Shown here piece by piece: positions 4,724 to 10,881 of a stretch of 10,887 nucleotides of DNA. Each line of letters begins with the position of its first letter. The first letter of the stretch is position 1. Both the position numbers and the translations under genes were made by a program. Under the pieces are notes generated by a model, which was not told the origin of the DNA, did not search any database, and saw only the letters and a list, made by a program, of their open reading frames with translations. This stretch comes from DASVLX01 sp035552275 (GTDB lineage Bacteria > Actinomycetota > Actinomycetes > Mycobacteriales > Pseudonocardiaceae): NCBI GenBank assembly GCA_035552275.1, contig DASZLR010000111.1, forward strand, positions 1-10,887, written 5' to 3'.

Positions 4724-5290
4724 TCAGGGCGCGACAGCGACCCGGTTCGCGCCGACCCTGGCCCGTTCTCGCCAGTTGCGCGCCTTCGTCCGATTGCCAC
4801 AGACGCGCATGGAACACCATGTGCGCGACCGGTTACGGGATCGGTCGAAGAATGCCCAGCGGCATTCCGCGGCGGCGCAGATCTTGACCCGTTCCCAGTC
4901 GCCGAGGACGGCCAGTCGGGCACTGGCGGCGAGCACCACGCCGGCCGCGTCCGAGCCGACCAGCACCGGCTGGCCGTTCACCAGATCGACCTGCAGCGCC
5001 CCGGCCAGCCGCCGGTCGTTGATCAGGCCGACGCCGGCCGTGGCCCGCAGCGCGTCGCGCACCAGCCGGGCCTGCGCGCGACTGCCGGGTTCGGGGACTT
5101 CCTGCCGGCGCGCCCAGGTGAGCCAGGCGGCCTCATCGAGCAACACGTCGGTGCCCGATTCGATATCCAGGGTGTTGAGGAAGGCGAGCACGAGCTGGAC
5201 ATCCCGACCATGATCGGAATCCTGGTCCAGATCTGGGTGACTCCATCCGGTTTCCGGCCGAGCGTGCGCTGCGGCATCGACACCGTTCAC
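4724..5290 (-). CDS. CGNR zinc-finger protein (ABATE-domain family)
   Basis: A 188-residue predicted DNA-binding regulator. Residues about 30-130 fit the ABATE-type N-terminal domain (LVLAFLNTLD start, then a helical region with 'RDALRAT'). Residues 136-178 are the CGNR zinc finger, with ligands Cys138, Cys143, Cys159 and Cys164, the CGNR signature at 164-167, and a basic tail. The family is common in actinomycetes and is thought to regulate transcription, but targets are rarely known. The GTG at 5290 is preferred because a TACAGT -10 ends 6 nt upstream, the leaderless arrangement. The alternative GTG at 5338 adds 16 residues, overlaps the MarR gene and has no ribosome site. It follows the MarR-type gene on the same strand, 28 bp after its stop, so it may be made both from its own start and by read-through. 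It could act with that repressor on the exporter genes, but this is inference. Confidence 0.88.
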   Translation of the reverse strand: MNGVDAAAHARPETGWSHPDLDQDSDHGRDVQLVLAFLNTLDIESGTDVLLDEAAWLTWARRQEVPEPGSRAQARLVRDALRATAGVGLINDRRLAGALQVDLVNGQPVLVGSDAAGVVLAASARLAVLGDWERVKICAAAECRWAFFDRSRNRSRTWCSMRVCGNRTKARNWRERARVGANRVAVAP

Positions 5291-5296
5291 AACCCC

Positions 5297-5302
5297 ACTG
5301 TA
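5297..5302 (-). promoter_or_regulatory. -10 element for leaderless CGNR transcript
   Basis: On the minus strand TACAGT (TANNNT) ends 6 nt before the GTG at 5290, so transcription would begin at or next to the start codon. No convincing -35 is seen. It lies just after the end of the MarR-type gene. Confidence 0.45.
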
Positions 5303-5318
5303 GGGAACCGCGGCCCGG

Positions 5319-5822
5319 TCAGCGTCCGTGGAGGTCACGCCATCGTTGGATCACGTCGGCGATCTGCCCGCTCAGAAAGCCGAAGAACTCGGCGCTCTCG
5401 GCCAGCCGCTCGCCGGCCGGGGTGTCCCGGCCGACCGAGTCGGCGCCTTCGGCGAGGGCGTCGTGCCAGGTCCGCAGCACCTTGTCCCGGCGGCTGATCG
5501 GTTCGTACCAGGGGTCGTCGAACAAGGCGTAGTGGTCGCTGCGGGCGCCCGGCTCGCGGACCCGCTGGATCATCTCGACCTGGCCGAGATAGCGCACCGC
5601 GCCGGAGATCGCGGCCGGGCTGACCTGGAGGAACTCGGCCAGTTCGGTGGCGGTGCGGCGGCCGTCGTCGGCGACCAGCAGGGCGCCGAACACCCGAGAC
5701 GGCATCCGGGGCATGCCGGATTGGGTGAGCAGTAGCGCGAACCGCTCGGCGAACCGCCGCGCCGCGTCGGCCTGGTTGTCCCGCCCCGGTTGCTCTCGGT
5801 CCCGTTGATCTCGTGCCGCCAC
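5319..5822 (-). CDS. MarR/GbsR-type transcriptional regulator of the exporter locus
   Basis: A 167-residue winged-helix regulator. Residues about 24-100 form the DNA-binding domain: PRMPSRVFGALLVAD at 38-52, recognition helices in ATELAEFLQVSPAAISGAVRYL at 58-79, and a wing ending with the 'REPGARSDHYAL' strand at 89-100. The remainder is a helical dimerisation or sensing part (EPISRRDKVLRTWHDAL, then ESAEFFGFLSGQIADVIQRW). This layout is common for MarR/GbsR-like repressors placed next to ABC drug exporters. The GTG at 5822 is chosen with GGAGAGGA 8 nt upstream; upstream extension would enter the operator. It is divergent from the exporter genes, and the palindrome at 5879-5898 lies over both predicted promoters, so it most likely represses them and itself until a ligand binds. 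The ligand is unknown. Confidence 0.88.
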   Translation of the reverse strand: MAARDQRDREQPGRDNQADAARRFAERFALLLTQSGMPRMPSRVFGALLVADDGRRTATELAEFLQVSPAAISGAVRYLGQVEMIQRVREPGARSDHYALFDDPWYEPISRRDKVLRTWHDALAEGADSVGRDTPAGERLAESAEFFGFLSGQIADVIQRWRDLHGR

Positions 5823-5872
5823 GGCCGCAATCCTCTCCGATCGGTGTCCCCCTCCCCAAAGTTCCAGAGCGT

Positions 5873-5900
5873 TTTGTAACTTCACGAACTTGTGAAGTAA
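5873..5900 (-). promoter_or_regulatory. Candidate promoter of the MarR-type gene
   Basis: On the minus strand TTACTT (5900-5895) and TACAAA (5878-5873) are separated by 16 bp. Transcription would begin near 5866, leaving about 44 nt before the GTG, with room for its ribosome site. The operator palindrome fills the spacer exactly, which would give autoregulation. Both boxes are imperfect. Confidence 0.4.
5879..5898. promoter_or_regulatory. Palindromic operator in the divergent regulator/exporter gap
   Basis: ACTTCAC-GAACTT-GTGAAGT is a perfect 7-bp inverted repeat with a 6-bp centre, the size and symmetry of MarR-family sites. It sits in the 94-bp gap between the regulator and the ABC ATPase, and it overlaps the -35/spacer of the rightward promoter and the spacer of the leftward one. 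It is the best candidate site for the regulator at 5319-5822. Confidence 0.75.
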
Positions 5901-5909
5901 GTGTACCTT
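5881..5909 (+). promoter_or_regulatory. Promoter of the ABC exporter operon (leaderless)
   Basis: TTCACG (5881-5886) and TACCTT (5904-5909) are 17 bp apart. The -10 ends 7 nt before the ATG at 5917, so the mRNA would start at the start codon. The absence of any ribosome site before this ATG supports that. The -35 lies within the operator. Confidence 0.6.
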
Positions 5910-5916
5910 CGCACCC

Positions 5917-6843
5917 ATGACGAACGCCATCTCCGTTTCCGGCCTGCACAAGTCGTTTGGCCGGACCCGCGCGCTGGACGGCCTGGATCTGACCGTCGCC
6001 ACCGGCGAGGTGCACGGATTCCTCGGTCCCAACGGGGCCGGCAAGTCGACCACCATCCGGGTGCTGCTCGGCCTGCTGCGCGCCGACGCCGGTCAGGTGC
6101 GGCTGCTCGACGGCGACCCGTGGCGGGACGCGGTGTCCCTGCATCGCCGGCTGGCTTACGTGCCCGGCGACGTCACGCTGTGGCCGACGCTCTCCGGCGG
6201 CGAGGTGATCGACCTGCTCGGCCGGCTGCGCGGCGGGCTCGACCAGAAGCGGCGCGCCGAACTCCTGGAACGCTTCGACCTCGATCCGACCAAGAGGGGC
6301 CGGGCCTACTCCAAGGGCAACCGGCAGAAGGTCGCGCTGGTCGCCGCGCTCGCGTCCGACGTCGAGCTGCTCATCCTGGACGAACCCACCTCCGGTCTCG
6401 ATCCGCTGATGGAAGAGGTTTTCCGGGAGTGCATTGTGGACGAACGGCGGGCCGGTCGGACAGTGTTGCTGTCCAGCCACATTCTGGCCGAGGTCGAGGC
6501 ACTGTGCGATCGGGTGAGCATCATCCGCAACGGCCGGACGGTGGAGAGCGGCAGCCTGGCCGAGCTGCGGCACCTGCGCCGCACCGCCCTCTCGGCGGAA
6601 CTGGCCGGCGATCCCGACGGCCTCGCCGACCTGCCGGGCGTGCACGATCTGAGCATCGAGGGCAATCGGGTGCGCTGTGAGGTGGACACCGCGCATCTCG
6701 ACGCGGTGCTCGCCGTGCTCGGCAAGGCCGGCGTGCGCGGGCTGACCAGCCAGCCGCCCACCCTGGAAGAGCTGTTCCTCCGCCACTACGACGACGCTCC
6801 GCGCACCGCCGAGCAGCCGGCGAGTGCCGGGGCGGTGCGCTGA
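5917..6843 (+). CDS. ABC exporter ATP-binding protein (polyketide-antibiotic exporter type)
   Basis: A 308-residue cytoplasmic ATPase that powers the permease encoded next to it. The Walker A motif is GPNGAGKST (37-45), the signature is YSKGNRQK (131-138) in place of LSGGQ, Walker B is LLILDEPT (151-158), the D-loop is SGLD (159-162) and the switch His is His188. The Q-loop region reads YVPGDVTLW (81-89) with no Gln; as I recall, 'LPGE/VPGD' and 'YSKGNRQK' are usual in this DrrA/TnrB2-like branch, so the variants are not decay. The C-terminal 100 residues are the accessory domain of drug-exporter ATPases, ending with TLEELFLRHY. The ATG at 5917 is leaderless, with TACCTT 7 nt upstream. The TGA overlaps the permease ATG (TGATG), so the two are coupled. 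Substrate is unknown; a hydrophobic drug or an own metabolite is a family-based guess. Confidence 0.94.
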   Translation: MTNAISVSGLHKSFGRTRALDGLDLTVATGEVHGFLGPNGAGKSTTIRVLLGLLRADAGQVRLLDGDPWRDAVSLHRRLAYVPGDVTLWPTLSGGEVIDLLGRLRGGLDQKRRAELLERFDLDPTKRGRAYSKGNRQKVALVAALASDVELLILDEPTSGLDPLMEEVFRECIVDERRAGRTVLLSSHILAEVEALCDRVSIIRNGRTVESGSLAELRHLRRTALSAELAGDPDGLADLPGVHDLSIEGNRVRCEVDTAHLDAVLAVLGKAGVRGLTSQPPTLEELFLRHYDDAPRTAEQPASAGAVR

Positions 6844-8462
6844 TGAACGGCTCGCTCACCGGCGCCGGCGCGCTGGCCCGGTTCGGCTTCCGCCGGGACC
6901 GGATCATGCTGCCGCTGTGGCTGTATCTGTTGGCGGCCACCGTGTTGGGCACGGCCTGGAGTTTCCAGCAGCTGTACCGGACGCCCGCGCAGATCGCCGC
7001 GTTCGCGGCCGGCATCACCGGCAACGCCGCCGTGATCTCGATCACCGGGCCGGCCTACGACCTGACCAGTCTCGGCAGCCTGGTGATGTGGCGGGTCGGC
7101 ACCTGGGCCGGGGCGTTCACCGGACTGATGAGCCTGCTGCTGGTGCTCCGGCACACCCGCGCCGAGGAGGAGGCCGGGCGGCTGGAGCTGGTCGGCTCGA
7201 CCGTGGTCGGCCGACACGCCGCGCTGACCGCCGGTCTGGTGATCGCGGGCGCGGCGAACGTGCTGATCGGGGCGGTGAACGCGGTGGGACTGATCGCGTT
7301 CGGGCTGCCGGTGGTCGGCTCGCTCGCGCTCGGCCTGTCGATGTGCCTTACCGGCTGGGTGTTCGCCGCGTTGGCGGCGCTGGCCGCGCAGCTCACCGAG
7401 AGCGCCGGCGCGGCGCGGGGCCTGGCGGCCAGCGTGCTCGGCGTCGCCTTCCTGTTGCGGGCCGCCGGCGATGCCGGCGCGACCGGCGGCCTGGGCTGGC
7501 TGTCCTGGATTTCGCCGCTGGGCTGGGGACCACGGTTGCGGCCGTTCGCCGACGAACGGTGGTGGGTGCTGGCGATTCCGCTGCTCGCGACGCTCGTGCT
7601 GACGGTCGGCGCCTACGCGCTGATCAGCCGGCGTGACTTCGGCGCCGGCCTGCTCGCCAGCCGGCCCGGCCCGGCGGTCGCGGCGCGCTCGTTGGCCAGC
7701 CCGCTGGCGTTGGCCTGGCGGCTGCACCGGGGCGCGCTGATCGGCTGGACCACCGGATTCGCGGTGTTCGGCGCGGTGATCGGCAATCTCGCGCCCAGCA
7801 TCGCCGGCATGCTACGCAGCAGCCCCCAAACGGCGACCATCATGGCCCGGCTGGGCGGTCAGGGCGGCCTCACCGATCTGTTCCTGTCCGCGATGTTCGG
7901 CCTGTTCGGCCTGGTGTCCTCGGCCTACGCGGTGCAGGCGACGCTGCGGCTGCGCACCGAGGAGAGCGGCCAGCGGACCGAGCCGTTGCTGGCCACCGGC
8001 GTCGGTCGGATCCGTTGGGCGGCAAGCCATGTGGTGCTCGCGCTGGCCGGCACCGCGGTGCTGTTGCTGGCCGCCGGGCTGACCGCCGGGTTGGTCGAGG
8101 GCGCGCACGACGGCACTGTCGGGCACACCCTCGGCCGAGTGCTCACGGCCGCGTTGGTGCAGGTTCCGGCGGCCTGGGTGCTCGCCGGGGTCGGCGTGCT
8201 GCTGTTCGGTGTGCTGCCTCGGTTCGCTGTGGCCAGTTGGGCGGCGGTGGTGATCGTGGTGCTGCTCGGCGAGCTGGGGTCGACGCTGCGGCTGCCCCAG
8301 GCGGTCCTGGACGTCTCGCCGTTCACGCACGTGCCCAAGCTGCCCGGCGGCGCCGTCACCGGCACGCAAATGGTCGGGCTGGTCACTGTGATCATTGTGG
8401 CCGCGGTGCTGACCGTCGTTGGCCTGGTTGGGTTCCGGCGCCGGGACATCGACACCCAGTGA
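6843..8462 (+). CDS. ABC exporter permease (COG3559-like, 12 predicted TM segments)
   Basis: A 539-residue inner-membrane permease, partner of the upstream ATPase. About 12 hydrophobic segments are visible (near residues 22-42, 78-102, 128-152, 158-182, 192-208, 243-262, 298-318, 346-364, 392-415, 436-458, 463-478, 510-530), in two groups of six. The two halves share a motif after the second segment: 'RAEEEAGRLELVGSTVVGR' (106-124) and 'RTEESGQRTEPLLATGVGR' (371-389). They also share later 'SPLGWGP' (224-230) and 'SPFTHVP' (492-498) motifs, so the protein is an old tandem duplication. Length and motifs match the putative polyketide-antibiotic exporter family (TnrB3/COG3559). One ATPase with a double-length permease would give an ATPase2-permease1 complex. 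The start overlaps the ATPase stop by one base. The stop is 3 bp from the stop of the convergent methyltransferase gene. Confidence 0.9.
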   Translation: MNGSLTGAGALARFGFRRDRIMLPLWLYLLAATVLGTAWSFQQLYRTPAQIAAFAAGITGNAAVISITGPAYDLTSLGSLVMWRVGTWAGAFTGLMSLLLVLRHTRAEEEAGRLELVGSTVVGRHAALTAGLVIAGAANVLIGAVNAVGLIAFGLPVVGSLALGLSMCLTGWVFAALAALAAQLTESAGAARGLAASVLGVAFLLRAAGDAGATGGLGWLSWISPLGWGPRLRPFADERWWVLAIPLLATLVLTVGAYALISRRDFGAGLLASRPGPAVAARSLASPLALAWRLHRGALIGWTTGFAVFGAVIGNLAPSIAGMLRSSPQTATIMARLGGQGGLTDLFLSAMFGLFGLVSSAYAVQATLRLRTEESGQRTEPLLATGVGRIRWAASHVVLALAGTAVLLLAAGLTAGLVEGAHDGTVGHTLGRVLTAALVQVPAAWVLAGVGVLLFGVLPRFAVASWAAVVIVVLLGELGSTLRLPQAVLDVSPFTHVPKLPGGAVTGTQMVGLVTVIIVAAVLTVVGLVGFRRRDIDTQ

Positions 8463-8482
8463 CCGCTACAACGACCAGCGGT
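8462..8482. terminator. Small hairpin across two convergent gene ends
   Basis: ACCGCT (8462-8467) and AGCGGT (8477-8482) form a 6-bp stem with a 9-nt loop, overlapping the last base of the permease stop and the last codons of the methyltransferase. It is the only inverted repeat seen at this very tight convergent junction. It is weak, and read-through in both directions is likely. Confidence 0.35.
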
Positions 8483-9635
8483 GTGGGCTTTCCGGGGTGT
8501 CCAGCCAGATCTCCTGGTGATCGCCGTCGACGGTGACGCCGAACCGGTCGCGGCGCGGCCGGCCCAGCTCGATCCACCGCACGTGGGCCGCTTCGGCGAG
8601 ATCCCACAGCCGGCGCGGCCCGCCCTGGGTGACCCACTGCCGGCTGCCCTCGGCGTGCCGGCGCGCCCAGGAGCCATCCGGATGCACCAGCCAGAAGATC
8701 CGGTCCGCACCGCCGAGCGCGGCCACCTCGGGCAAGGCCAGGCCGGCGAAGAACTCGAACGGGTTGGTCGGCGCGAGGTGTTCGGCGATGGCCCGCAGGG
8801 GTGTCCTGGTGTGTGTCAGCCCGGTGCCCGCGCGTCGGATCAGGTCCTCGGCGCTGGGCGCGCGGTGCGCCCGCAGCGGCATGAACCGGCCGTCCTCGGC
8901 GAGCACCCGCCCCCGGCCGCGGCCGTCCTCGGCGGCCACCAGGCGCACCATGCCAGCCCCCAGCGGCCGGTTCAGCGTGGTCAGCACCAGGCCGCCGGGC
9001 TTGGTCTGCGCCAGCCAGGCCGGCGGAATCCGGGACACCGCGCAGGTGGCGAGCACCCGGTCGTAGGGCGCGTTGCCCGGATGGCCTCGGGCGCCGTCGG
9101 CCGGCTCGCAGGTCGGCCGGTAGCCCATGGATTCCAGGTTGTCCCGAGCGGAGCGCACCAGATCGGGGTCAACGTCCACAGTGGTCACCCGGTCCGCGCC
9201 CTGGCGGCGGCAGAGCAGCGCGGCGTTGTAGCCGGTGCCGGTGCCGATCTCCAGCACCCGGTCGTGCTCGTCGGCCCGCAGCGCCTCCAGCATGATCGCC
9301 ATGATCGTCGGCTGGCTGGACGAACTGGTCGGCACACCGGACACCGCGCCGTCCCGGCGGGCTGTCTCCCACCGTGACGGATCGCCGTCAAGCTGGGTGA
9401 CCAGCACCCGGTCGGCGTAGACCCGGCCGAGCCAGTCGGCGTCGGTGTCGGCGACCGCAGCCCACTGGCCGGCCGGCAGCGGGCGGAAGAACCGGTGCAG
9501 GAACCGGTGCCGGGGAACCTCGGAAAAGGCGGCGTGCCAACCGGAATCGGTGAGTGCGCCGGTGCTCGCCAGGTGCCGCACCAGCCTTCGACGCCGCCGA
9601 TATGCCTCGGTCCGCGGATCGTGCGAAGTCCTCAT
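8466..9635 (-). CDS. Protein-L-isoaspartate O-methyltransferase-like enzyme (RiPP-associated type)
   Basis: A 389-residue cytoplasmic SAM-dependent methyltransferase. SAM motif I is VLEIGTGTGYNAALL (127-141), an acidic motif II follows in VTTVDVDPDL (150-159), and a post-I region APYDRVLATCAV lies at 189-200. SSSSQPTIMAIMLEAL (103-118) stands where repair PCMTs have their substrate-binding segment. At 389 residues it is much longer than repair PCMT (about 210-230): it has about 90 extra N-terminal residues and a long C-terminal part (about 290-389, with FWLVHPDGSW and EIWLDTPESPHRW). That plan recalls methyltransferases encoded beside ATP-grasp (graspetide), FxLD/lanthipeptide and lasso-peptide genes, which methylate an Asp to make aspartimide. 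No precursor, ATP-grasp or cyclase gene is visible in this window. The ATG at 9635 has GAGGTG upstream, with slightly short spacing. It is convergent with the permease. Confidence 0.85.
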   Translation of the reverse strand: MRTSHDPRTEAYRRRRRLVRHLASTGALTDSGWHAAFSEVPRHRFLHRFFRPLPAGQWAAVADTDADWLGRVYADRVLVTQLDGDPSRWETARRDGAVSGVPTSSSSQPTIMAIMLEALRADEHDRVLEIGTGTGYNAALLCRRQGADRVTTVDVDPDLVRSARDNLESMGYRPTCEPADGARGHPGNAPYDRVLATCAVSRIPPAWLAQTKPGGLVLTTLNRPLGAGMVRLVAAEDGRGRGRVLAEDGRFMPLRAHRAPSAEDLIRRAGTGLTHTRTPLRAIAEHLAPTNPFEFFAGLALPEVAALGGADRIFWLVHPDGSWARRHAEGSRQWVTQGGPRRLWDLAEAAHVRWIELGRPRRDRFGVTVDGDHQEIWLDTPESPHRWSL

Positions 9636-9676
9636 GACACCTCAACGGTACGTGACTGAAACCACACCTGTCTGGG

Positions 9677-9695
9677 TGCAAGCAGACCGCTTGCA
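9677..9695. promoter_or_regulatory. Perfect palindrome over the -35 of the XRE/HbhA-like operon
   Basis: TGCAAGC-AGACC-GCTTGCA is a perfect 7-bp inverted repeat with a 5-bp centre. Its right arm contains most of the TTGCAG -35 of the rightward promoter. Its place fits a repressor site, most simply for the XRE regulator encoded 50 bp downstream (autoregulation). It also lies within the upstream region of the divergent methyltransferase gene. Confidence 0.65.
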
Positions 9696-9719
9696 GGAGC
9701 TAGCACTTTGGCGTAACGT
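9691..9719 (+). promoter_or_regulatory. Promoter of the XRE/HbhA-like operon
   Basis: TTGCAG (9691-9696) and TAACGT (9714-9719) lie at the ideal 17-bp spacing. Transcription would begin near 9726, about 20 nt before the GTG, leaving room for GGAGG at 9734-9738. This is the best-formed promoter in the window for a protein gene. Confidence 0.75.
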
Positions 9720-9744
9720 CGAGGACGAGGAACGGAGGTGACCG

Positions 9745-10224
9745 GTGGACAGCGATGAGCGCAGCGACCACGCGGGCCGGGCCATCGACGCCATCGACAT
9801 GGTGGCCGATCTGGGCAAGGAGCTCACCAAGGACATCGGCGAGTACATCCGCCAGCAGCGTGAGCACGCCAGCATCTCGGTGCGCCAGTTGGCAAAGCTC
9901 ACCGGAGTGTCCAATCCGTACTTGAGTCAGGTCGAGCGCGGACTACGCAAGCCGAGTGCGGAGATTCTGCAGCAGATCGCCAAGGGACTCCGGATCTCGG
10001 CCGAGGCGCTGTACGTCCGGGCCGGCATTCTCGACGAGCCGGCCGGCGGCCCGGTCGCCGACGCGATTCGGGTAGCCGTCGAGCTGACCGAACGGCAGAA
10101 GCAGGTTCTGCTGGACATCTACGAAACGTTCCTGCGTAACAACGGCAAGGCGCGGTCCACAGCGACGGGGTCCGATGTGGACGGTTCTGAACAGGTTGAG
10201 CGGACCCCCGATCCGGAGGAATGA
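9745..10224 (+). CDS. XRE-family transcriptional regulator (Rv0474-like)
   Basis: A 159-residue DNA-binding protein. An acidic N-terminal part (1-30) precedes the helix-turn-helix at about 33-92. SVRQLAKLTGVSNPYLSQVERG (45-66) holds helices 2 and 3, and KPSAEILQQIAKGLRISAEAL (69-89) completes the Cro/CI fold. A helical LTERQKQVLLDIYETFLRN (114-132) and an acidic tail follow. The GTG at 9745 is chosen with GGAGG 6 nt upstream and a strong promoter. The order, this regulator then an HbhA-like gene 3 bp downstream, is that of Rv0474-hbhA (Rv0475) in Mycobacterium tuberculosis, so orthology is likely. Rv0474 has, from memory, been described as copper-responsive; whether that holds here is unknown. 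The palindrome over its -35 suggests autoregulation. Confidence 0.92.
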   Translation: MDSDERSDHAGRAIDAIDMVADLGKELTKDIGEYIRQQREHASISVRQLAKLTGVSNPYLSQVERGLRKPSAEILQQIAKGLRISAEALYVRAGILDEPAGGPVADAIRVAVELTERQKQVLLDIYETFLRNNGKARSTATGSDVDGSEQVERTPDPEE

Positions 10225-10227
10225 ACC

Positions 10228-10881
10228 ATGCCCACCATCCCCACCATCGAGGACGTCCGGAAGGCCGGCGAGCAGCTGCGCGGCGCGCTGAACGACGCCT
10301 TCGAGCAGGCTCGCGGCCAGGTCGCCGAGCGCACCGAGTCGGTCCGCTCGCTGCTGGACGAGCTGCCCCGCGACGTGACCACGCTGCGGCAGAAGCTGGA
10401 CCCGGCGGAGCTGCGCAAGCTGATCGACAAGTACACCGAGGAGACCGACAAGTACACCGCGACGGTCGCCGACTCGGTGTCCAAGCTGTTGCAGGACGTG
10501 TCGGTGCAGGCCGAGAAGCTGTACCACGAGCTGTCCGAGCAGGGCGAGCAGACGCTGGACAAGCTGCGCACCCAGCCGCAGCTGAAGAAGATCATCGAGC
10601 AGTTCGACCAGGCCGTCGAGGTCGGTCGGCACCGCGCCGAGGCCGCCGTCGAGGACGCCCGGGAGATCGCCGACGAGGTGCTCGGCCGGGCCGGCCTGCG
10701 GTCCGGCAAGCCCGCGGTGACCGTCGTGCCGTCGGCGGAGGACAAGCCCGCCGCCGAGCAGCCGGCCAAGCCCGCGTCGAGCAGCAAGGCGACCACGACC
10801 ACGCGGAAGACGACGACCGCGACCCGCAAGCCGGCCGCGACCAAGCCCGCGACCACCCGCAAGACCAGCACGAACGAGTAA
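10228..10881 (+). CDS. HbhA-like (heparin-binding hemagglutinin-like) coiled-coil protein
   Basis: A 217-residue protein of the actinobacterial HbhA family, slightly longer than the mycobacterial protein (about 199 aa). Residues about 5-155 are almost wholly helical with heptad spacing and many charged residues (IEDVRKAGEQLRGALNDAFEQ; LRKLIDKYTEETDKYTATVAD; AEKLYHELSEQGEQTLDKL), a long coiled coil. Residues 160-217 are a disordered tail rich in Lys, Arg, Thr, Ala and Pro (repeated RK and KP among Thr/Ala), where mycobacterial HbhA has its Lys/Ala/Pro heparin-binding repeats. There is no signal peptide. In mycobacteria HbhA is a surface adhesin and is linked to intracellular lipid bodies; a host-adhesion role should not be assumed here. 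The ATG has GGAGGA 7 nt upstream and lies 3 bp after the regulator's stop, so the two form one operon. The stop is 6 bp from the window edge. Confidence 0.9.
   Translation: MPTIPTIEDVRKAGEQLRGALNDAFEQARGQVAERTESVRSLLDELPRDVTTLRQKLDPAELRKLIDKYTEETDKYTATVADSVSKLLQDVSVQAEKLYHELSEQGEQTLDKLRTQPQLKKIIEQFDQAVEVGRHRAEAAVEDAREIADEVLGRAGLRSGKPAVTVVPSAEDKPAAEQPAKPASSSKATTTTRKTTTATRKPAATKPATTRKTSTNE

Noticed and set aside
5335..6786. 483-aa open frame on the minus strand across the exporter ATPase
   Set aside because: It overlaps the certain ATPase and MarR genes in other frames and shows no family motifs.
8481..9377. 298-aa open frame on the plus strand opposite the methyltransferase
   Set aside because: Shadow of the minus-strand gene, which has clear SAM-binding motifs; no ribosome site or family motif.
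9701..9709. TAGCACTTT as half of a CIRCE (HrcA) element
   Set aside because: The second inverted half is absent at the required spacing.
9634..9741. 35-codon plus-strand frame ending at the ribosome site of the XRE gene, considered as a RiPP precursor for the methyltransferase
   Set aside because: It spans the promoter and palindrome of the XRE operon, lacks its own ribosome site, and has no leader/core pattern. Its ATG merely overlaps the methyltransferase start codon on the other strand.
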